Assembly: GCA_036278935.1 (NCBI GenBank)
Contig: DASUKA010000151.1
Coordinates: forward strand, 1-64,000
DNA: 64,000 nucleotides
Reading direction: 5' to 3'
Source: DASSNR01 sp036278935
Lineage (GTDB): Bacteria; Gemmatimonadota; Gemmatimonadetes; Gemmatimonadales; Gemmatimonadaceae
Shown in pieces: positions 24,172-33,490 of this stretch; the stretch's first letter is position 1, and the number at the start of each line of letters is the position of its first letter. Made by a program: the position numbers and the translations under genes. The notes beneath the pieces were generated by a model, which ran no database searches, was not told where the DNA came from, and saw only the letters and a list, made by a program, of their open reading frames with translations.

Positions 24172-24954
24172 TCAGCGTGGTGTGCTCACGGCCATGGCCT
24201 GGAGCTCGGCCACGCCGGACTGCAACGAGAGATGGAAGAGCACGAACGCCACCACTACCAGGACGATCGCCACCACCGCCGCCACGCCCAGCCGTCGAAC
24301 CCACGGATCGCGTGCGATGGTCCCGCTCTCCCCAGCCGGCAGCCGCCAGTCCGGCGCGAGTGCTTCATCCATGCCGCGTATCCGCTCGATTTTCTCCCCG
24401 ACACGCGCCGCCAGCACGCGCAGCTCCCCTCCCGCCGCGGCGCTGTAGCGTCCATGAAATCCCAGCAGCACACACAGCTGGTAGACCTCCAGTACGTCCG
24501 CCAGATCTTCGCTGTCCTGCTGGGCGAGGAGTTGCTGCAGGTTCTGGAAAAAGAGCTCGCCCCCCATGTGGCCGCCAAACAACTCATCCTGCAGCGGCTT
24601 GCGCGCCCAATCCCCGAACATGGGCTGGGCAGAATTCAACACGGACTCGTCCAGAAAGGCCACCACGGCATAGAGCGCCAGCCGGACCTCCTCGCTTCCG
24701 TACCCCGCCTGCCGGGCCTCCTGCTCGCTCACGCCCAACAGCTGCTTCACATGCCGCCGGAACGACTCCGAGTCTGCGGCCACCTGTCGATTGGCGCGCA
24801 GGCGCACGGTGGCGGTGAGCGTTTCCTGCACGGCAAGGGCGAGCCGTCCACGTCGCGGCGACGCCGCATGGCCGTGCACCGGTGGCGAGACGCGCGGGGG
24901 TGCGGAAGTGACGGGGGGAATGCCGGATTCACCGGCCGATCGGGAAGTGGGCAC
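24172..24954 (-). CDS. tssL: Type VI secretion membrane protein TssL (DotU)
   Basis: 260-residue inner-membrane partner of TssM. The cytoplasmic DotU domain occupies about residues 40-205; it includes AVVAFLDESVLNS and VYQLCVLLGFHGRY, which match the family. One membrane helix lies near the C-terminus (AAVVAIVLVVVAFVLFHL). There is no C-terminal OmpA/peptidoglycan-binding domain. A Pro-rich N-terminal extension of about 35 residues is present. It lies between tssK1 and tssM on the minus strand. Confidence 0.93.
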   Translation of the reverse strand: MPTSRSAGESGIPPVTSAPPRVSPPVHGHAASPRRGRLALAVQETLTATVRLRANRQVAADSESFRRHVKQLLGVSEQEARQAGYGSEEVRLALYAVVAFLDESVLNSAQPMFGDWARKPLQDELFGGHMGGELFFQNLQQLLAQQDSEDLADVLEVYQLCVLLGFHGRYSAAAGGELRVLAARVGEKIERIRGMDEALAPDWRLPAGESGTIARDPWVRRLGVAAVVAIVLVVVAFVLFHLSLQSGVAELQAMAVSTPR

Positions 24955-25051
24955 GGAGGAAAAGCATGAAGGAGAAGGTCAGCTCGTGCGATGGTCCGTC
25001 CTTGGGCGAAGCTACAGCGGAACGTCTGGCGCGGCTACTTCCGCACCGCGA

Positions 25052-26407
25052 TCAGGACTCGAGCAAGGCCACAAGCTCGATTTCCGGGTTGGGGAAGGTA
25101 TCCGGCACATAGACACCTACGTCGTGCGTCTGCAACAGCGCCTCCCAGCACGGCCCGGTACCCGCGATGCTGAAGTACTGCATCCCGATCTGGGGGGAAA
25201 TGGCCGCCGGGGGAACGGGAACGTGTTCGAGCGCGAGTCCGGGATAGGCGCGGCGCACCAACTCGGGAGTGAATTTCGCCGCACAGATCTTGACCAGTCC
25301 AGGCACGCGCGCGACGACTTCTGCGGCGTTCAGGCTCGATCGCAGTCCGAACAGCCATCGCGCGCGGTTGAAACAGCGTGGATCGCTTACCCGCCCGGTA
25401 TACAGGTACGACTCCGTGCGCTGGAGCGGGATGGTCACGCAATTGGTCGGTATGACGATCTCGAGATGGGCGCGGATGTGGCGGTCGAGCGCGTCGAAGC
25501 ACTCACCAAGGTGCTCGTGATCGTAGGCCGGCAACGTCTGCGGGTGCGCATCGAGCGCGAAGGTGCAGAGCGCCCCGGCCAGCCGCGCCATCTCCGTGTA
25601 CAGCGCCTCAGGATGCGCGCGCTTGGCGGCAAGTTGATGCCGCAGCGGCCCGAGCGCCGAGTGGATGGCGTGGAGCAGCCAGAACGTCGCCACCTCGTGG
25701 CGGGCCAGCTCGCCCGCGGCATGCCGCCCCGAATGGGCATCGCCTGCCAGGGCGGTGCTCTTCTCGTCAAGCATGCCCACCAGCCGTTGCAGCAGGCCCA
25801 CGAGCCAGGGACTGGCGCCAATCCGCACGCACGGGGGCACGAAGGCTTCATCGTAGACGAAGCCGCCCAGCCCATCCCGGCGTACCCGCGCCACCGGGAG
25901 CGACACCGCGCCATCGTCGAGCTCGGCGTCGAGCACGAGCCGGAAATTCTTGCGACCCACGCGCACCGGCTTCGCATCGCGCCCGGTCAGCTCATCCACC
26001 ACCATCCGCTCCTCGGCCACGTATCGCACCGGGGCGGCTGGCACGTCGCCATCCAGCGCGCAATTCTCGCCCGCTGCCCGGTACGCCGGCACGGTGAGGA
26101 GCACGAGATGGCTTTCCTGCGTTGGCGAGAACAGTTCGCGAATATCGCGCGGCTCCGGCAGCGCATCGCCATCGGGCATGTGGAAGGCGAGCCCATCGGG
26201 CATGATGCCGCGTGCGTGCAGCAGCGAGACGCTGCCGTTTCGCAGCGCATCCGCATCCAACTCGATGCCGGCCAGGCCATACGCGCTGAAGAACAGATGG
26301 GACAGCGCGAAGTCGACCGCGTCGCCGAAAAAGCGGCTCTGCGCCTGGAAGTGATGTTGCGCGAGGTGCATGCCTTCGCTCCACACCACTTTCGTGAGAT
26401 GCGTCAT
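25052..26407 (-). CDS. tssK: Type VI secretion baseplate protein TssK, copy 1
   Basis: 451-residue TssK, the trimeric adaptor linking the baseplate to the TssL/TssM complex. It begins THLTKVVWSEGMHLAQHHFQ, the family start, and has KPVRVGRKNFRLVLDAEL and a C-terminal PNPEIELVALLES. I start at ATG 26407; the longer open frame upstream has no TssK similarity. A second full-length TssK lies 246 bases upstream on the same strand. The two share most conserved blocks but differ widely elsewhere, so this is an old duplication rather than a recent repeat. Confidence 0.92.
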   Translation of the reverse strand: MTHLTKVVWSEGMHLAQHHFQAQSRFFGDAVDFALSHLFFSAYGLAGIELDADALRNGSVSLLHARGIMPDGLAFHMPDGDALPEPRDIRELFSPTQESHLVLLTVPAYRAAGENCALDGDVPAAPVRYVAEERMVVDELTGRDAKPVRVGRKNFRLVLDAELDDGAVSLPVARVRRDGLGGFVYDEAFVPPCVRIGASPWLVGLLQRLVGMLDEKSTALAGDAHSGRHAAGELARHEVATFWLLHAIHSALGPLRHQLAAKRAHPEALYTEMARLAGALCTFALDAHPQTLPAYDHEHLGECFDALDRHIRAHLEIVIPTNCVTIPLQRTESYLYTGRVSDPRCFNRARWLFGLRSSLNAAEVVARVPGLVKICAAKFTPELVRRAYPGLALEHVPVPPAAISPQIGMQYFSIAGTGPCWEALLQTHDVGVYVPDTFPNPEIELVALLES

Positions 26408-26653
26408 GGGACTCCTGCGCCCGCCATGGTCTGCACGTCGTGGTCCTGCCGCACGCCGGTGGCTGCGCCAGCCGGCGCCACGTCGTGATGCAATGTCAGA
26501 CCGGTGCTCTCCATGGGCGAGTGATATCCGTCGGAAGACGAAACAGTGGGGCATTCGGCGGAGGTAGAGCGACGGCCGGATGCAACGAGCGTCTAATATG
26601 TTCCGCAGCCGGCCGATGACAAGCGCCGGCGCGGTGGGGGGCGGCGCCGGCGC

Positions 26654-28012
26654 CTAGCCGCCGGTGCTCGGCAGCACCACCAGCAGTTCCAGCTGCGCGC
26701 CGGGGATGTCGGCGGGGACGTACGCCGCGAGATTCCGCGCACGGACGATCGCATCCCACTCGCTTCCCGACGTATGGAGCAGGAAATACTGATGCGTGAC
26801 CTTCACCGCGACGGCGCCCGGAGGACTGGCCGCATGGGCGAGCCCCACACCCGGCAGCGCCTGCCGGATGAGATGATCGATGCGGTCCGCCGAGCCGATC
26901 TTGACCAGCTGCGGTACCCGCCGCTGCAGCTCCGCCGGGTTGGCGTCGCTGCTGACGGCCAGATACATCTGCGGAGCCGTGAGAAAGCGATCCTCTGCCA
27001 GCGCCGTGGCGTACACGGATGGCTGCACCAGCCGCATGGGGAGCGACACGGATCGGGCGGGGACCACCGTCTCGAGGAGCCGTCGCAGCTCCTCGTCGAG
27101 CGCGTCGAAGCATGCCGACAGATTGTCGTGCTCGTAGGTGGGCAGATCGCGCGGGTGCACCGCCGTGGAGAACGTCGTAAGCGCGCCTGCCAGAGCGGTC
27201 ATGGCGGCGAAGAGCTCCTGCGGATGTCCGCGGCGCGTCTGGAAGAGGTGCCGGAGCTGCGGGAAGTGGGTGTTGATGGTGTAGAGCAGCCAGAAGCTGG
27301 CCACGTCGGAGATGCTGAAATCCGCCAGACTCTGGTTCTTCTGCCGCCGCGTGAGCGCGAGCGCGGAGCTCCGGGCAGCGAGAATCTCCACCAGCCGACG
27401 CGCGATGGTCAGCAGGTGCTCGCTTGCACCGATATCGATGAGCGGCGGCACGAAGCCCTCGTCCAGCTGCGTCTCGCCCGTGGCGGTGCGCCGGAGCCGT
27501 GCCACCCGCAACGCGCAGCTGCCTTCGAGCGATTCGCCCTCGGCGAACAGCCGGAAGTTCTTGCGCGCCACCTGGATCGGCTTCTCGGAGCGTCCCGTGT
27601 TCTCGTCGCGCAGGAGCAGGAGTTCCGCGGCGTAGCGCGTATGCGCATCGCGGTCACCGGCCGCCACGTTGCGCCCGCCGGGCTGGTACTCCGGAATCGC
27701 CAGGTGGACATCGAGTGTTTCCTGGTCCTGAGTCCAGTGGCTTTCCAGCGGCTTCGGCGGTGGGGGCGCATCGCCGGCGGGAATGTCGAACAACAGTCCG
27801 TCGGGAAGGATCCCCGCCGCCGCCGTCAGCGCGAACGTCCCGCCAGCCAGCGCCTCGCGATCGATTTCCAGGCGATGGAAGCCCCATGGCCACGAAGTGA
27901 GTGTCGAGAGACGGAACCACAATCCCTCGTCGAGCACCCGATCCTGCGTTTGGAGGTGCTGCGGGGTGAGCAGGACGCCCTTGGTCCAGAGCACTGGCTG
28001 CAAATGTCTCAT
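26654..28012 (-). CDS. tssK: Type VI secretion baseplate protein TssK, copy 2
   Basis: 452-residue second TssK, first gene of the minus-strand unit and divergent from tssB. It starts RHLQPVLWTKGVLLTPQHLQ, with KPIQVARKNFRLFAEGE in the middle and an IPGAQLELLVVL end like copy 1. Both copies are intact and of normal length, so neither is a pseudogene. Possible explanations are a hetero-oligomeric adaptor or two alternative ones. The usual single-copy gene makes the pair noteworthy. Confidence 0.92.
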   Translation of the reverse strand: MRHLQPVLWTKGVLLTPQHLQTQDRVLDEGLWFRLSTLTSWPWGFHRLEIDREALAGGTFALTAAAGILPDGLLFDIPAGDAPPPPKPLESHWTQDQETLDVHLAIPEYQPGGRNVAAGDRDAHTRYAAELLLLRDENTGRSEKPIQVARKNFRLFAEGESLEGSCALRVARLRRTATGETQLDEGFVPPLIDIGASEHLLTIARRLVEILAARSSALALTRRQKNQSLADFSISDVASFWLLYTINTHFPQLRHLFQTRRGHPQELFAAMTALAGALTTFSTAVHPRDLPTYEHDNLSACFDALDEELRRLLETVVPARSVSLPMRLVQPSVYATALAEDRFLTAPQMYLAVSSDANPAELQRRVPQLVKIGSADRIDHLIRQALPGVGLAHAASPPGAVAVKVTHQYFLLHTSGSEWDAIVRARNLAAYVPADIPGAQLELLVVLPSTGG

Positions 28013-28155
28013 CTAGCTTCACGCTCCCGAGGGGGCCGGCGATTCACCTGGGTTCAAACGGCGGCGGATGCGGCGATTGTCGGCCGCGCCGAGGGCCGCA
28101 CGAGCGGGGAATTGTGGCAGTCGCGGACACGGTCGTCAACCTGCTACGGCCTCGC

Positions 28156-28184
28156 TTGACTTCGTCCGTCGGGAAGCGTACTAT
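28156..28184 (+). promoter_or_regulatory. Sigma-70-type promoter of the tssB unit
   Basis: TTGACT (28156-28161), 17-base spacer and TACTAT (28179-28184), in the 378-base gap between the divergent tssK2 and tssB genes. It leaves a leader of about 200 bases before tssB. I see no other strong element in this gap; a minus-strand promoter for tssK2 must lie here but I cannot name its boxes. Confidence 0.65.
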
Positions 28185-28390
28185 CGCGCGAGCCGAAAGC
28201 CCCGCCTTGGGATGCGCATGGCGGGCTCGCGGATCGCGGCGTCGTGTGCTTCTGTCTACTCACGACGCACAGTAGGGGTATGTGCGCCGCTCAGCGGAAC
28301 GCGCGCACCGTACGGCCGGCCCATGCCGCGCACGCGCGACGTAGCGTCCACCATCCGTCACCACCGAGAATAGGGAATCAGGAGCCCGCC

Positions 28391-28912
28391 ATGGCGAGAG
28401 AGAGCACACAGAAGAAACTGGAGCGCGTGCGGCCGCCCCGCGTCAACATCAGTTACGATGTGGAGACCGGTGGCGCCATTGAGATGAAGGAGCTGCCCTT
28501 CGTCATGGGCGTGCTGGGTGACTTCACCGGGCAGCCCTCCGAGCCGTTGGCCAAGCTCAAGGAGCGGAAGTTCGTTGAGGTGACGCCGGACAACTTCGAT
28601 GACGTGCTGGCGAGCATGAAGCCGCACCTGGCCTTCACGGTGGAGAACAAGCTGAGCGAGGATCCCGCCGCGGCCAAGCTGGCGGTGGACCTCAACTTCA
28701 AGAGCCTGGATGACTTCGCGCCGGATGCCGTCGCGCAACAGGTCAAGCCGCTCAGGGAGTTGCTCGAACTGCGCACCAAGCTGGCTGACTTGCGGGGCAC
28801 CCTGCAGGGCAACGACAAGCTGGATGAGATTCTTCAGGCAACGCTCGGTGATGATGAGAAGATGAAGCAGCTCAAGGCGGAGCTTGGCTCCGAAGGAGGT
28901 TCCGATGCCTGA
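28391..28912 (+). CDS. tssB: Type VI secretion sheath small subunit TssB
   Basis: 173-residue partner of TssC in the contractile sheath. The N-terminal RVRPPRVNISYDVETGG and LPFVMGVLGDF blocks are typical of TssB/VipA, as is the Asp-rich middle FKSLDDFAPDAVAQQV. I start at ATG 28391 because the family begins at ARESTQKKLERV; the long upstream open frame is leader. The last eight bases overlap tssC. Confidence 0.96.
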   Translation: MARESTQKKLERVRPPRVNISYDVETGGAIEMKELPFVMGVLGDFTGQPSEPLAKLKERKFVEVTPDNFDDVLASMKPHLAFTVENKLSEDPAAAKLAVDLNFKSLDDFAPDAVAQQVKPLRELLELRTKLADLRGTLQGNDKLDEILQATLGDDEKMKQLKAELGSEGGSDA

Positions 28913-30398
28913 GGCACAGGCGCGCGAGGCCGAGAGCCAGCAGCTCACGCCCGAGACCAATGAGCTCGGCCTGCTCGATCAGATCGTCGAGCAGGGACGA
29001 CTGGGCGGCAAGGACGCGGCCGCCAAGGCGCGCGGAAAGGACCTCGTCAAGGAGTTCGTGAGCGAGGTGCTCCAGGGCTCCATCACCATGGCCCGCGATA
29101 CCGAGGTCATGCTGAATGCCCGCATCGCGCAGATCGACCATCTCGTGTCGCTGCAGCTCAACGAAGTCATGCACGCGCCCGAGTTCCAGAAGCTCGAGGG
29201 GACATGGCGCGGACTGAAGTATCTGCTGAATCAGAGCGAGACGAGCGAGATGCTGAAGATCAAGGTGCTCAACGTCTCGAAGAAGGAACTGCTGCGCGAC
29301 CTGCAGCGCGCACCCGAGTTCGATCAGAGCGCGCTCTTCAAGAAGGTGTACGAGGAGGAGTTCGGCGTCTTTGGCGGCGCGCCGTTCGGGGCGCTCATTG
29401 GCGACTACGAGTTCGGGCGGTCGGGGCAGGACATCGAGCTGCTGGAAAAGGTCGCGCAGGTGGCGGCGGCGTCGCATGCGCCCTTCCTCACGGCGGCGTC
29501 GCCGGAGATGCTGAATCTCGAGAGCTACACGCAGCTTGATGCCCCGCGCGATCTCTCCAAGGTGTTCGATACCACGGAATACGCCAAGTGGAAGGCGTTC
29601 CGCCAGAGCGATGATTCCCGTTACGTGGCGCTCACGCTGCCGCGCGTGCTCATGCGCGAGCCCTACGGCAACGCCACCGTGCCGGTGGAGGCGTTCCACT
29701 ACGAGGAGCATGTGGACGGCACCGAGCACGACAAGTACCTATGGGGGAACGCGGCGTGGGCGCTGGGTGCCCGCGTCACCCAGGCCTTCGCGGCCTACGG
29801 CTGGTGCGCATGCATCCGCGGCGTGGAGAGCGGCGGGCTGGTAGAAGGGCTGCCAGTCCACAACTTCCGCACGGACGCTGGCGATGTGGCCATGAAGTGC
29901 CCCACCGAGACGCCGATCACCGATCGTCGCGAGAAGGAGCTTGCCGATCTCGGCTTCGCGCCCCTCGTGCACCAGAAGGGCACTCCGAACGCCTGCTTTT
30001 TCAGCGTGCAGTCGGCGCAGCGGCCCAAGGTGTACGATTCGGATGCCGCCACCGCCAATGCGCGCATCTCCGCGCAACTCCCCTACCTGTTCGCCGTGTG
30101 TCGCTTCGCGCACTATCTCAAGGCCATGATGCGCGACAAGATCGGCGGATACATGTCCAAGAGTGAAGCCCAGATGTTCCTCAACACGTGGATCGCCAAC
30201 TACGTGGTGGGCAACGATGATGCGCCGCTCGCCGTGAAGGCCAAACGGCCGCTCAAGGAAGCGCGCGTCGAAGTCATGGAGGTGCCGGGGAAGCCGGGTG
30301 CGTATCGCGCCGTGGCGTTCCTGCGGCCCCACTTCCAGCTCGATGAGCTGAGCGTCTCCATGCGGCTGGTGGCGGATCTGCCCGCGCCGGCGAAGTAG
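28905..30398 (+). CDS. tssC: Type VI secretion sheath large subunit TssC
   Basis: 497-residue large sheath subunit (VipB). Conserved blocks include LEGTWRGLKYLLNQSE, GALIGDYEFGRSGQDIELL, the LPRVLMREPYG segment and GLPVHNFRTDAGD. GGAGG at 28895 supports ATG 28905, and the overlap with tssB suggests coupled, balanced synthesis of the two sheath proteins. ClpV, encoded downstream, should recycle the contracted sheath. Confidence 0.97.
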   Translation: MPEAQAREAESQQLTPETNELGLLDQIVEQGRLGGKDAAAKARGKDLVKEFVSEVLQGSITMARDTEVMLNARIAQIDHLVSLQLNEVMHAPEFQKLEGTWRGLKYLLNQSETSEMLKIKVLNVSKKELLRDLQRAPEFDQSALFKKVYEEEFGVFGGAPFGALIGDYEFGRSGQDIELLEKVAQVAAASHAPFLTAASPEMLNLESYTQLDAPRDLSKVFDTTEYAKWKAFRQSDDSRYVALTLPRVLMREPYGNATVPVEAFHYEEHVDGTEHDKYLWGNAAWALGARVTQAFAAYGWCACIRGVESGGLVEGLPVHNFRTDAGDVAMKCPTETPITDRREKELADLGFAPLVHQKGTPNACFFSVQSAQRPKVYDSDAATANARISAQLPYLFAVCRFAHYLKAMMRDKIGGYMSKSEAQMFLNTWIANYVVGNDDAPLAVKAKRPLKEARVEVMEVPGKPGAYRAVAFLRPHFQLDELSVSMRLVADLPAPAK

Positions 30399-30454
30399 CG
30401 TTTCAACGTTGTGCGGACCGTGTGACGATCGTCCAACCATCAATACACCACACG

Positions 30455-30479
30455 CATCACCAACACACTCATCACCAAC
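30455..30479 (+). repeat. CATCACCAAC direct repeat in the hcp leader
   Basis: The ten-base unit CATCACCAAC occurs at 30455-30464 and 30470-30479, in an A/C-rich, G-poor stretch between tssC and hcp. This should be unpaired in mRNA and sits just before the hcp ribosome site (GGGGGAG). A translation-enhancing leader is a reasonable guess. Confidence 0.4.
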
Positions 30480-30494
30480 CGGGGGAGTACTTCG

Positions 30495-30977
30495 ATGGCG
30501 TTCGACGCATATCTGAAGGTCGAGGGAATCGATGGAGCATCAACTGCGACGGGCTTCGCGGGGGCGATCGACATCCTGTCGTTCAGCTGGGGAGCCAGCA
30601 ACCCGGTCAGCTTCAGCTCCGAGGGGTTCGGCGCCGGGAAGGTGTCGCTCAGCAGCTTCAACATCATGAAGCAGAGCGACAAGTCCAGTCCCACGCTGTT
30701 CCAGGCGTGCTGCGACGGCAAGCACTACGCCAGTGCCACCCTGACGCTGCGGAAGGCCGGCGGGACGCAGGTGAAGTTCATCGAATATAAGTTCAGCGAG
30801 GTGTACGTCGAATCGGTGCAATGGTCCGGGTCGCAGGGCGGTGATGATACGCCCACCGAGTCGGTCTCCTTCGCGTTCGCCAAGGTGGATGTCACCTACA
30901 CGCCGCAGAAGGCGGATGGCACTCCGGGAGCGGCCGTCGTGGGCAGCTGGGATCTTCACAAGGTCGCTGCGAAGTAA
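30495..30977 (+). CDS. hcp: Type VI secretion tube protein Hcp (TssD)
   Basis: 160-residue protein forming the inner tube hexamers that are expelled with the spike. It begins AFDAYLKVEGIDG and contains IDILSFSWGASNP, SFNIMKQSDKSSP and YKFSEVYVESVQWSGSQGG, all typical of Hcp. No signal peptide, as expected for T6SS-dependent export. It has its own strong ribosome site and an unusual unstructured leader, consistent with much higher synthesis than its neighbours. TagJ follows 16 bases after its stop. Confidence 0.97.
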   Translation: MAFDAYLKVEGIDGASTATGFAGAIDILSFSWGASNPVSFSSEGFGAGKVSLSSFNIMKQSDKSSPTLFQACCDGKHYASATLTLRKAGGTQVKFIEYKFSEVYVESVQWSGSQGGDDTPTESVSFAFAKVDVTYTPQKADGTPGAAVVGSWDLHKVAAK

Positions 30978-30993
30978 TGCGCGGGTTCCCCGC

Positions 30994-31710
30994 ATGAGCG
31001 CGCAGGCGCTCTTCAAGGCCGGGAAGCTCGACGATGCGATCGAGACGTTGGGCGCCGAGTTGCGGAGCAATCCCACCGACGCCCAACGCCGTACGTTTCT
31101 GTTCGAGCTGCTCTGCTTCGCCGGACAGTACGCGCGAGCGGAGAAGCAGCTCGACGTGCTCGCGCAGGCCAGTCCGCAGGCCGGCATGGGCGCGTTGCTC
31201 TATCGCAGCGCGATCCATGCCGATCAGCTGCGTCAGGCGATGTTTCGCAGCGGCGACTTTCCGCGCGATGGCGCGGCCGGAGCCGTCTCGGGCCAGTTGA
31301 ACGGCGCGCCGTTTTCATCGCTCGAGGATGCTGATCCACGGGTTGGCGCGCGCCTCGAGGTCTTTGCCGCCGGCCAGTACATGTGGATTCCCTTCGAGCA
31401 CATCGCAAGCATTCGGATGGAGCCGCCCCGCCGGCTGCGCGATCTGCTCTGGGCAAGTGCTGTCGTTCGCACCGGCCCCGCGTTTCAGGGCACGGAACTG
31501 GGTGAGGTCCTGATTCCCATCTTGACCCCGCTGGCCGCGGAGGACGATGACGCCGAGGTGCGCTTGGGGCGCGTCACCGCATGGCAGGCGCTGGAGGATG
31601 GGCGCGAGGCGCCCGTAGGGCAGAAGGTCCTGCTGGTGGGTGGCGAGGAAGTGCCGATTCTGGAGCTGCGCGAGCTCATCATCACCGCGCCGTCCTCGGC
31701 CACTGTCTGA
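30994..31710 (+). CDS. tagJ: Type VI secretion accessory protein TagJ (ImpE family)
   Basis: 238-residue ImpE-family protein. The N-terminal third is helical and TPR-like (SAQALFKAGKLDDAIETL). The rest is a beta-rich domain with AGQYMWIPFEHIASI. TagJ homologs bind TssB and modulate sheath disassembly by ClpV in systems that have them, so it marks a subset of T6SS clades. The start at ATG 30994 places it 16 bases after hcp, and tssA follows after seven. Confidence 0.88.
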   Translation: MSAQALFKAGKLDDAIETLGAELRSNPTDAQRRTFLFELLCFAGQYARAEKQLDVLAQASPQAGMGALLYRSAIHADQLRQAMFRSGDFPRDGAAGAVSGQLNGAPFSSLEDADPRVGARLEVFAAGQYMWIPFEHIASIRMEPPRRLRDLLWASAVVRTGPAFQGTELGEVLIPILTPLAAEDDDAEVRLGRVTAWQALEDGREAPVGQKVLLVGGEEVPILELRELIITAPSSATV

Positions 31711-31717
31711 GCCGCGC

Positions 31718-33487
31718 ATGCCGGTGCATGACGATCTGCTGACCCCGATCGCCGGCGACAACCCCGCGGGCGCCGACCTGCGCTACGAGCCGGTCTACGA
31801 TCAGGTCAAGGAGGCGCGGCGCGAGGAGGATGATGCGCCGCAGGGCGAGTGGCAGCATGCCCGCAAGGTCGCCGACTACGCGCAGGTGCTCAAGCTGGCC
31901 GGGGACGCGCTGGCGAGCAGGAGCAAGGACCTCCAGCTTGCCGCGTGGTATACCGAAGCGCTGACGCACCGCGAAGGATTCGCGGGTCTCCTTGCAGGGC
32001 TGGAGTTCCTGCGAGGACTGCTCGAGCAGTTCTGGGAGCATCTCTATCCCGAGCTCGAAGATGGCGACGCAGAACTGCGCGCCACGCCGCTCGAGTGGGT
32101 CGGGCTGCGCCTGGATACGGCGGTGAAGTCCGTTCCGCTGACGGCGCGAGGATACAACTTCCTGGAATACTCGGATGCGCGGGCGCTCGGCTACGAGGGC
32201 GAGGGTGACTCGGAGGCGCGCGCGCAGGCAGTGGCTGCTGGAAAGCTGACGCTCGAGGAGTTCGACCAGGCGGTGGAGGCCACGCCCAAGGCCTGGTACA
32301 AGGCGCGCATGGCCGAGCTCGATGGGACGCTGGCGGCGCTTGGCGCCCTGGACGAGCTGGGTCGGGAGAAATTCGGCGACCTCGCGCCGAGCTATCGCGT
32401 GCTGCGCGAGGCGCTGGAGGCCGTACACCGGGTGGTGCGCCAGCTGCTCGACAAGAAGCTGGAACTGGAGCCCGACCCGCTGGAGCCTGAGGCCGATGCC
32501 GCCGAGGCTTCGGAAGGCGATGCACAGGCAGCGGGAGCGACCGAGCCGGGGTCGATCGCCACGGAGCCCTCGGGGCCCGCGGATGCCGCGGCGCGCATCA
32601 TCAATGCCTTGCGCTTTCTCCGGCACGCCGAACCCACCAATCCGGTGCCGTATCTGATGCTCCGCGCGTTGCGCTGGGGCGAGTTGCGCGCGATGGGCGG
32701 CAGCGTCGATCCCCGGCTGCTGGAGGCGCCGTCGGGTCACTCGCGCACGCAACTGCGCCGGCTCCTGCTGGACGCCCGGTGGACGCAGCTGCTGGAGGCG
32801 GCGGAAACCGTCATGGCCACACCCGCCGGCCGCGGGTGGCTCGACTTGCAGCGCTATGTGCTCACGGCGTGTGAGGGACTCGGCGGTGAATACGAGCCGG
32901 TGGCCCGGGTCATCCGCTCGGAGCTCGTCAACCTGTTGACCGATGTACCCGATTTGCCCGGACAGTCGCTCATGGACGACATGCCGGCGGCCAACCAGGA
33001 GACGCGGGAGTGGCTGCGCACGACTGTGCCGGCGGCGTTTGCCGCTCCCCAGCCCGAGCAGGGCGCCGGGGAGACACCCGACGACCTCCAGCGACTGGTG
33101 CGCGGCAATGGACGCGACCACTCGTTCGAGCGCGCGATGGCCGATGTACGCGCGGGACATCCGGAACGCGCCATCGAGCGGCTCATGCACGAGTTGGATC
33201 GGGAGAAGAGCCGTCGTGGCCGCTTTCTCCGCCAGGCGCAGCTCGCTCGCATCATGGTCGACTCCGGACTCGAGTCCGTGGCGAAGCCGATTCTCGAAGA
33301 GATGATGAATCTCGTCGAGAGCCACCGACTCGAGGAGTGGGAGCCCGGCGATCTGGTCGCGGAGCCGATGGTGCTCCTCTACCGGTGCATCGAGAAGGCC
33401 GAGGGCGATGCCTCCACCATGCACTCCCTGTATCTGCGCATCTGCCGTCTCGATCCAGTGCAGGCGATCGGCTTCGCCAAGCGGTAG
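31718..33487 (+). CDS. tssA: Type VI secretion protein TssA
   Basis: 589-residue cap/initiator protein of sheath assembly. An N-terminal ImpA_N domain (about residues 8-130, DLLTPIAGDNPAGADLRYEP; YTEALTHREGFAGLLAGLEF) is followed by an acidic Ala/Glu-rich linker (about 255-290). A large C-terminal helical domain ends in the LYRCIEKAEG...LYLRICRLDP block. Start is ATG 31718. It precedes tssE by three bases. Confidence 0.92.
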   Translation: MPVHDDLLTPIAGDNPAGADLRYEPVYDQVKEARREEDDAPQGEWQHARKVADYAQVLKLAGDALASRSKDLQLAAWYTEALTHREGFAGLLAGLEFLRGLLEQFWEHLYPELEDGDAELRATPLEWVGLRLDTAVKSVPLTARGYNFLEYSDARALGYEGEGDSEARAQAVAAGKLTLEEFDQAVEATPKAWYKARMAELDGTLAALGALDELGREKFGDLAPSYRVLREALEAVHRVVRQLLDKKLELEPDPLEPEADAAEASEGDAQAAGATEPGSIATEPSGPADAAARIINALRFLRHAEPTNPVPYLMLRALRWGELRAMGGSVDPRLLEAPSGHSRTQLRRLLLDARWTQLLEAAETVMATPAGRGWLDLQRYVLTACEGLGGEYEPVARVIRSELVNLLTDVPDLPGQSLMDDMPAANQETREWLRTTVPAAFAAPQPEQGAGETPDDLQRLVRGNGRDHSFERAMADVRAGHPERAIERLMHELDREKSRRGRFLRQAQLARIMVDSGLESVAKPILEEMMNLVESHRLEEWEPGDLVAEPMVLLYRCIEKAEGDASTMHSLYLRICRLDPVQAIGFAKR

Positions 33488-33490
33488 CCG

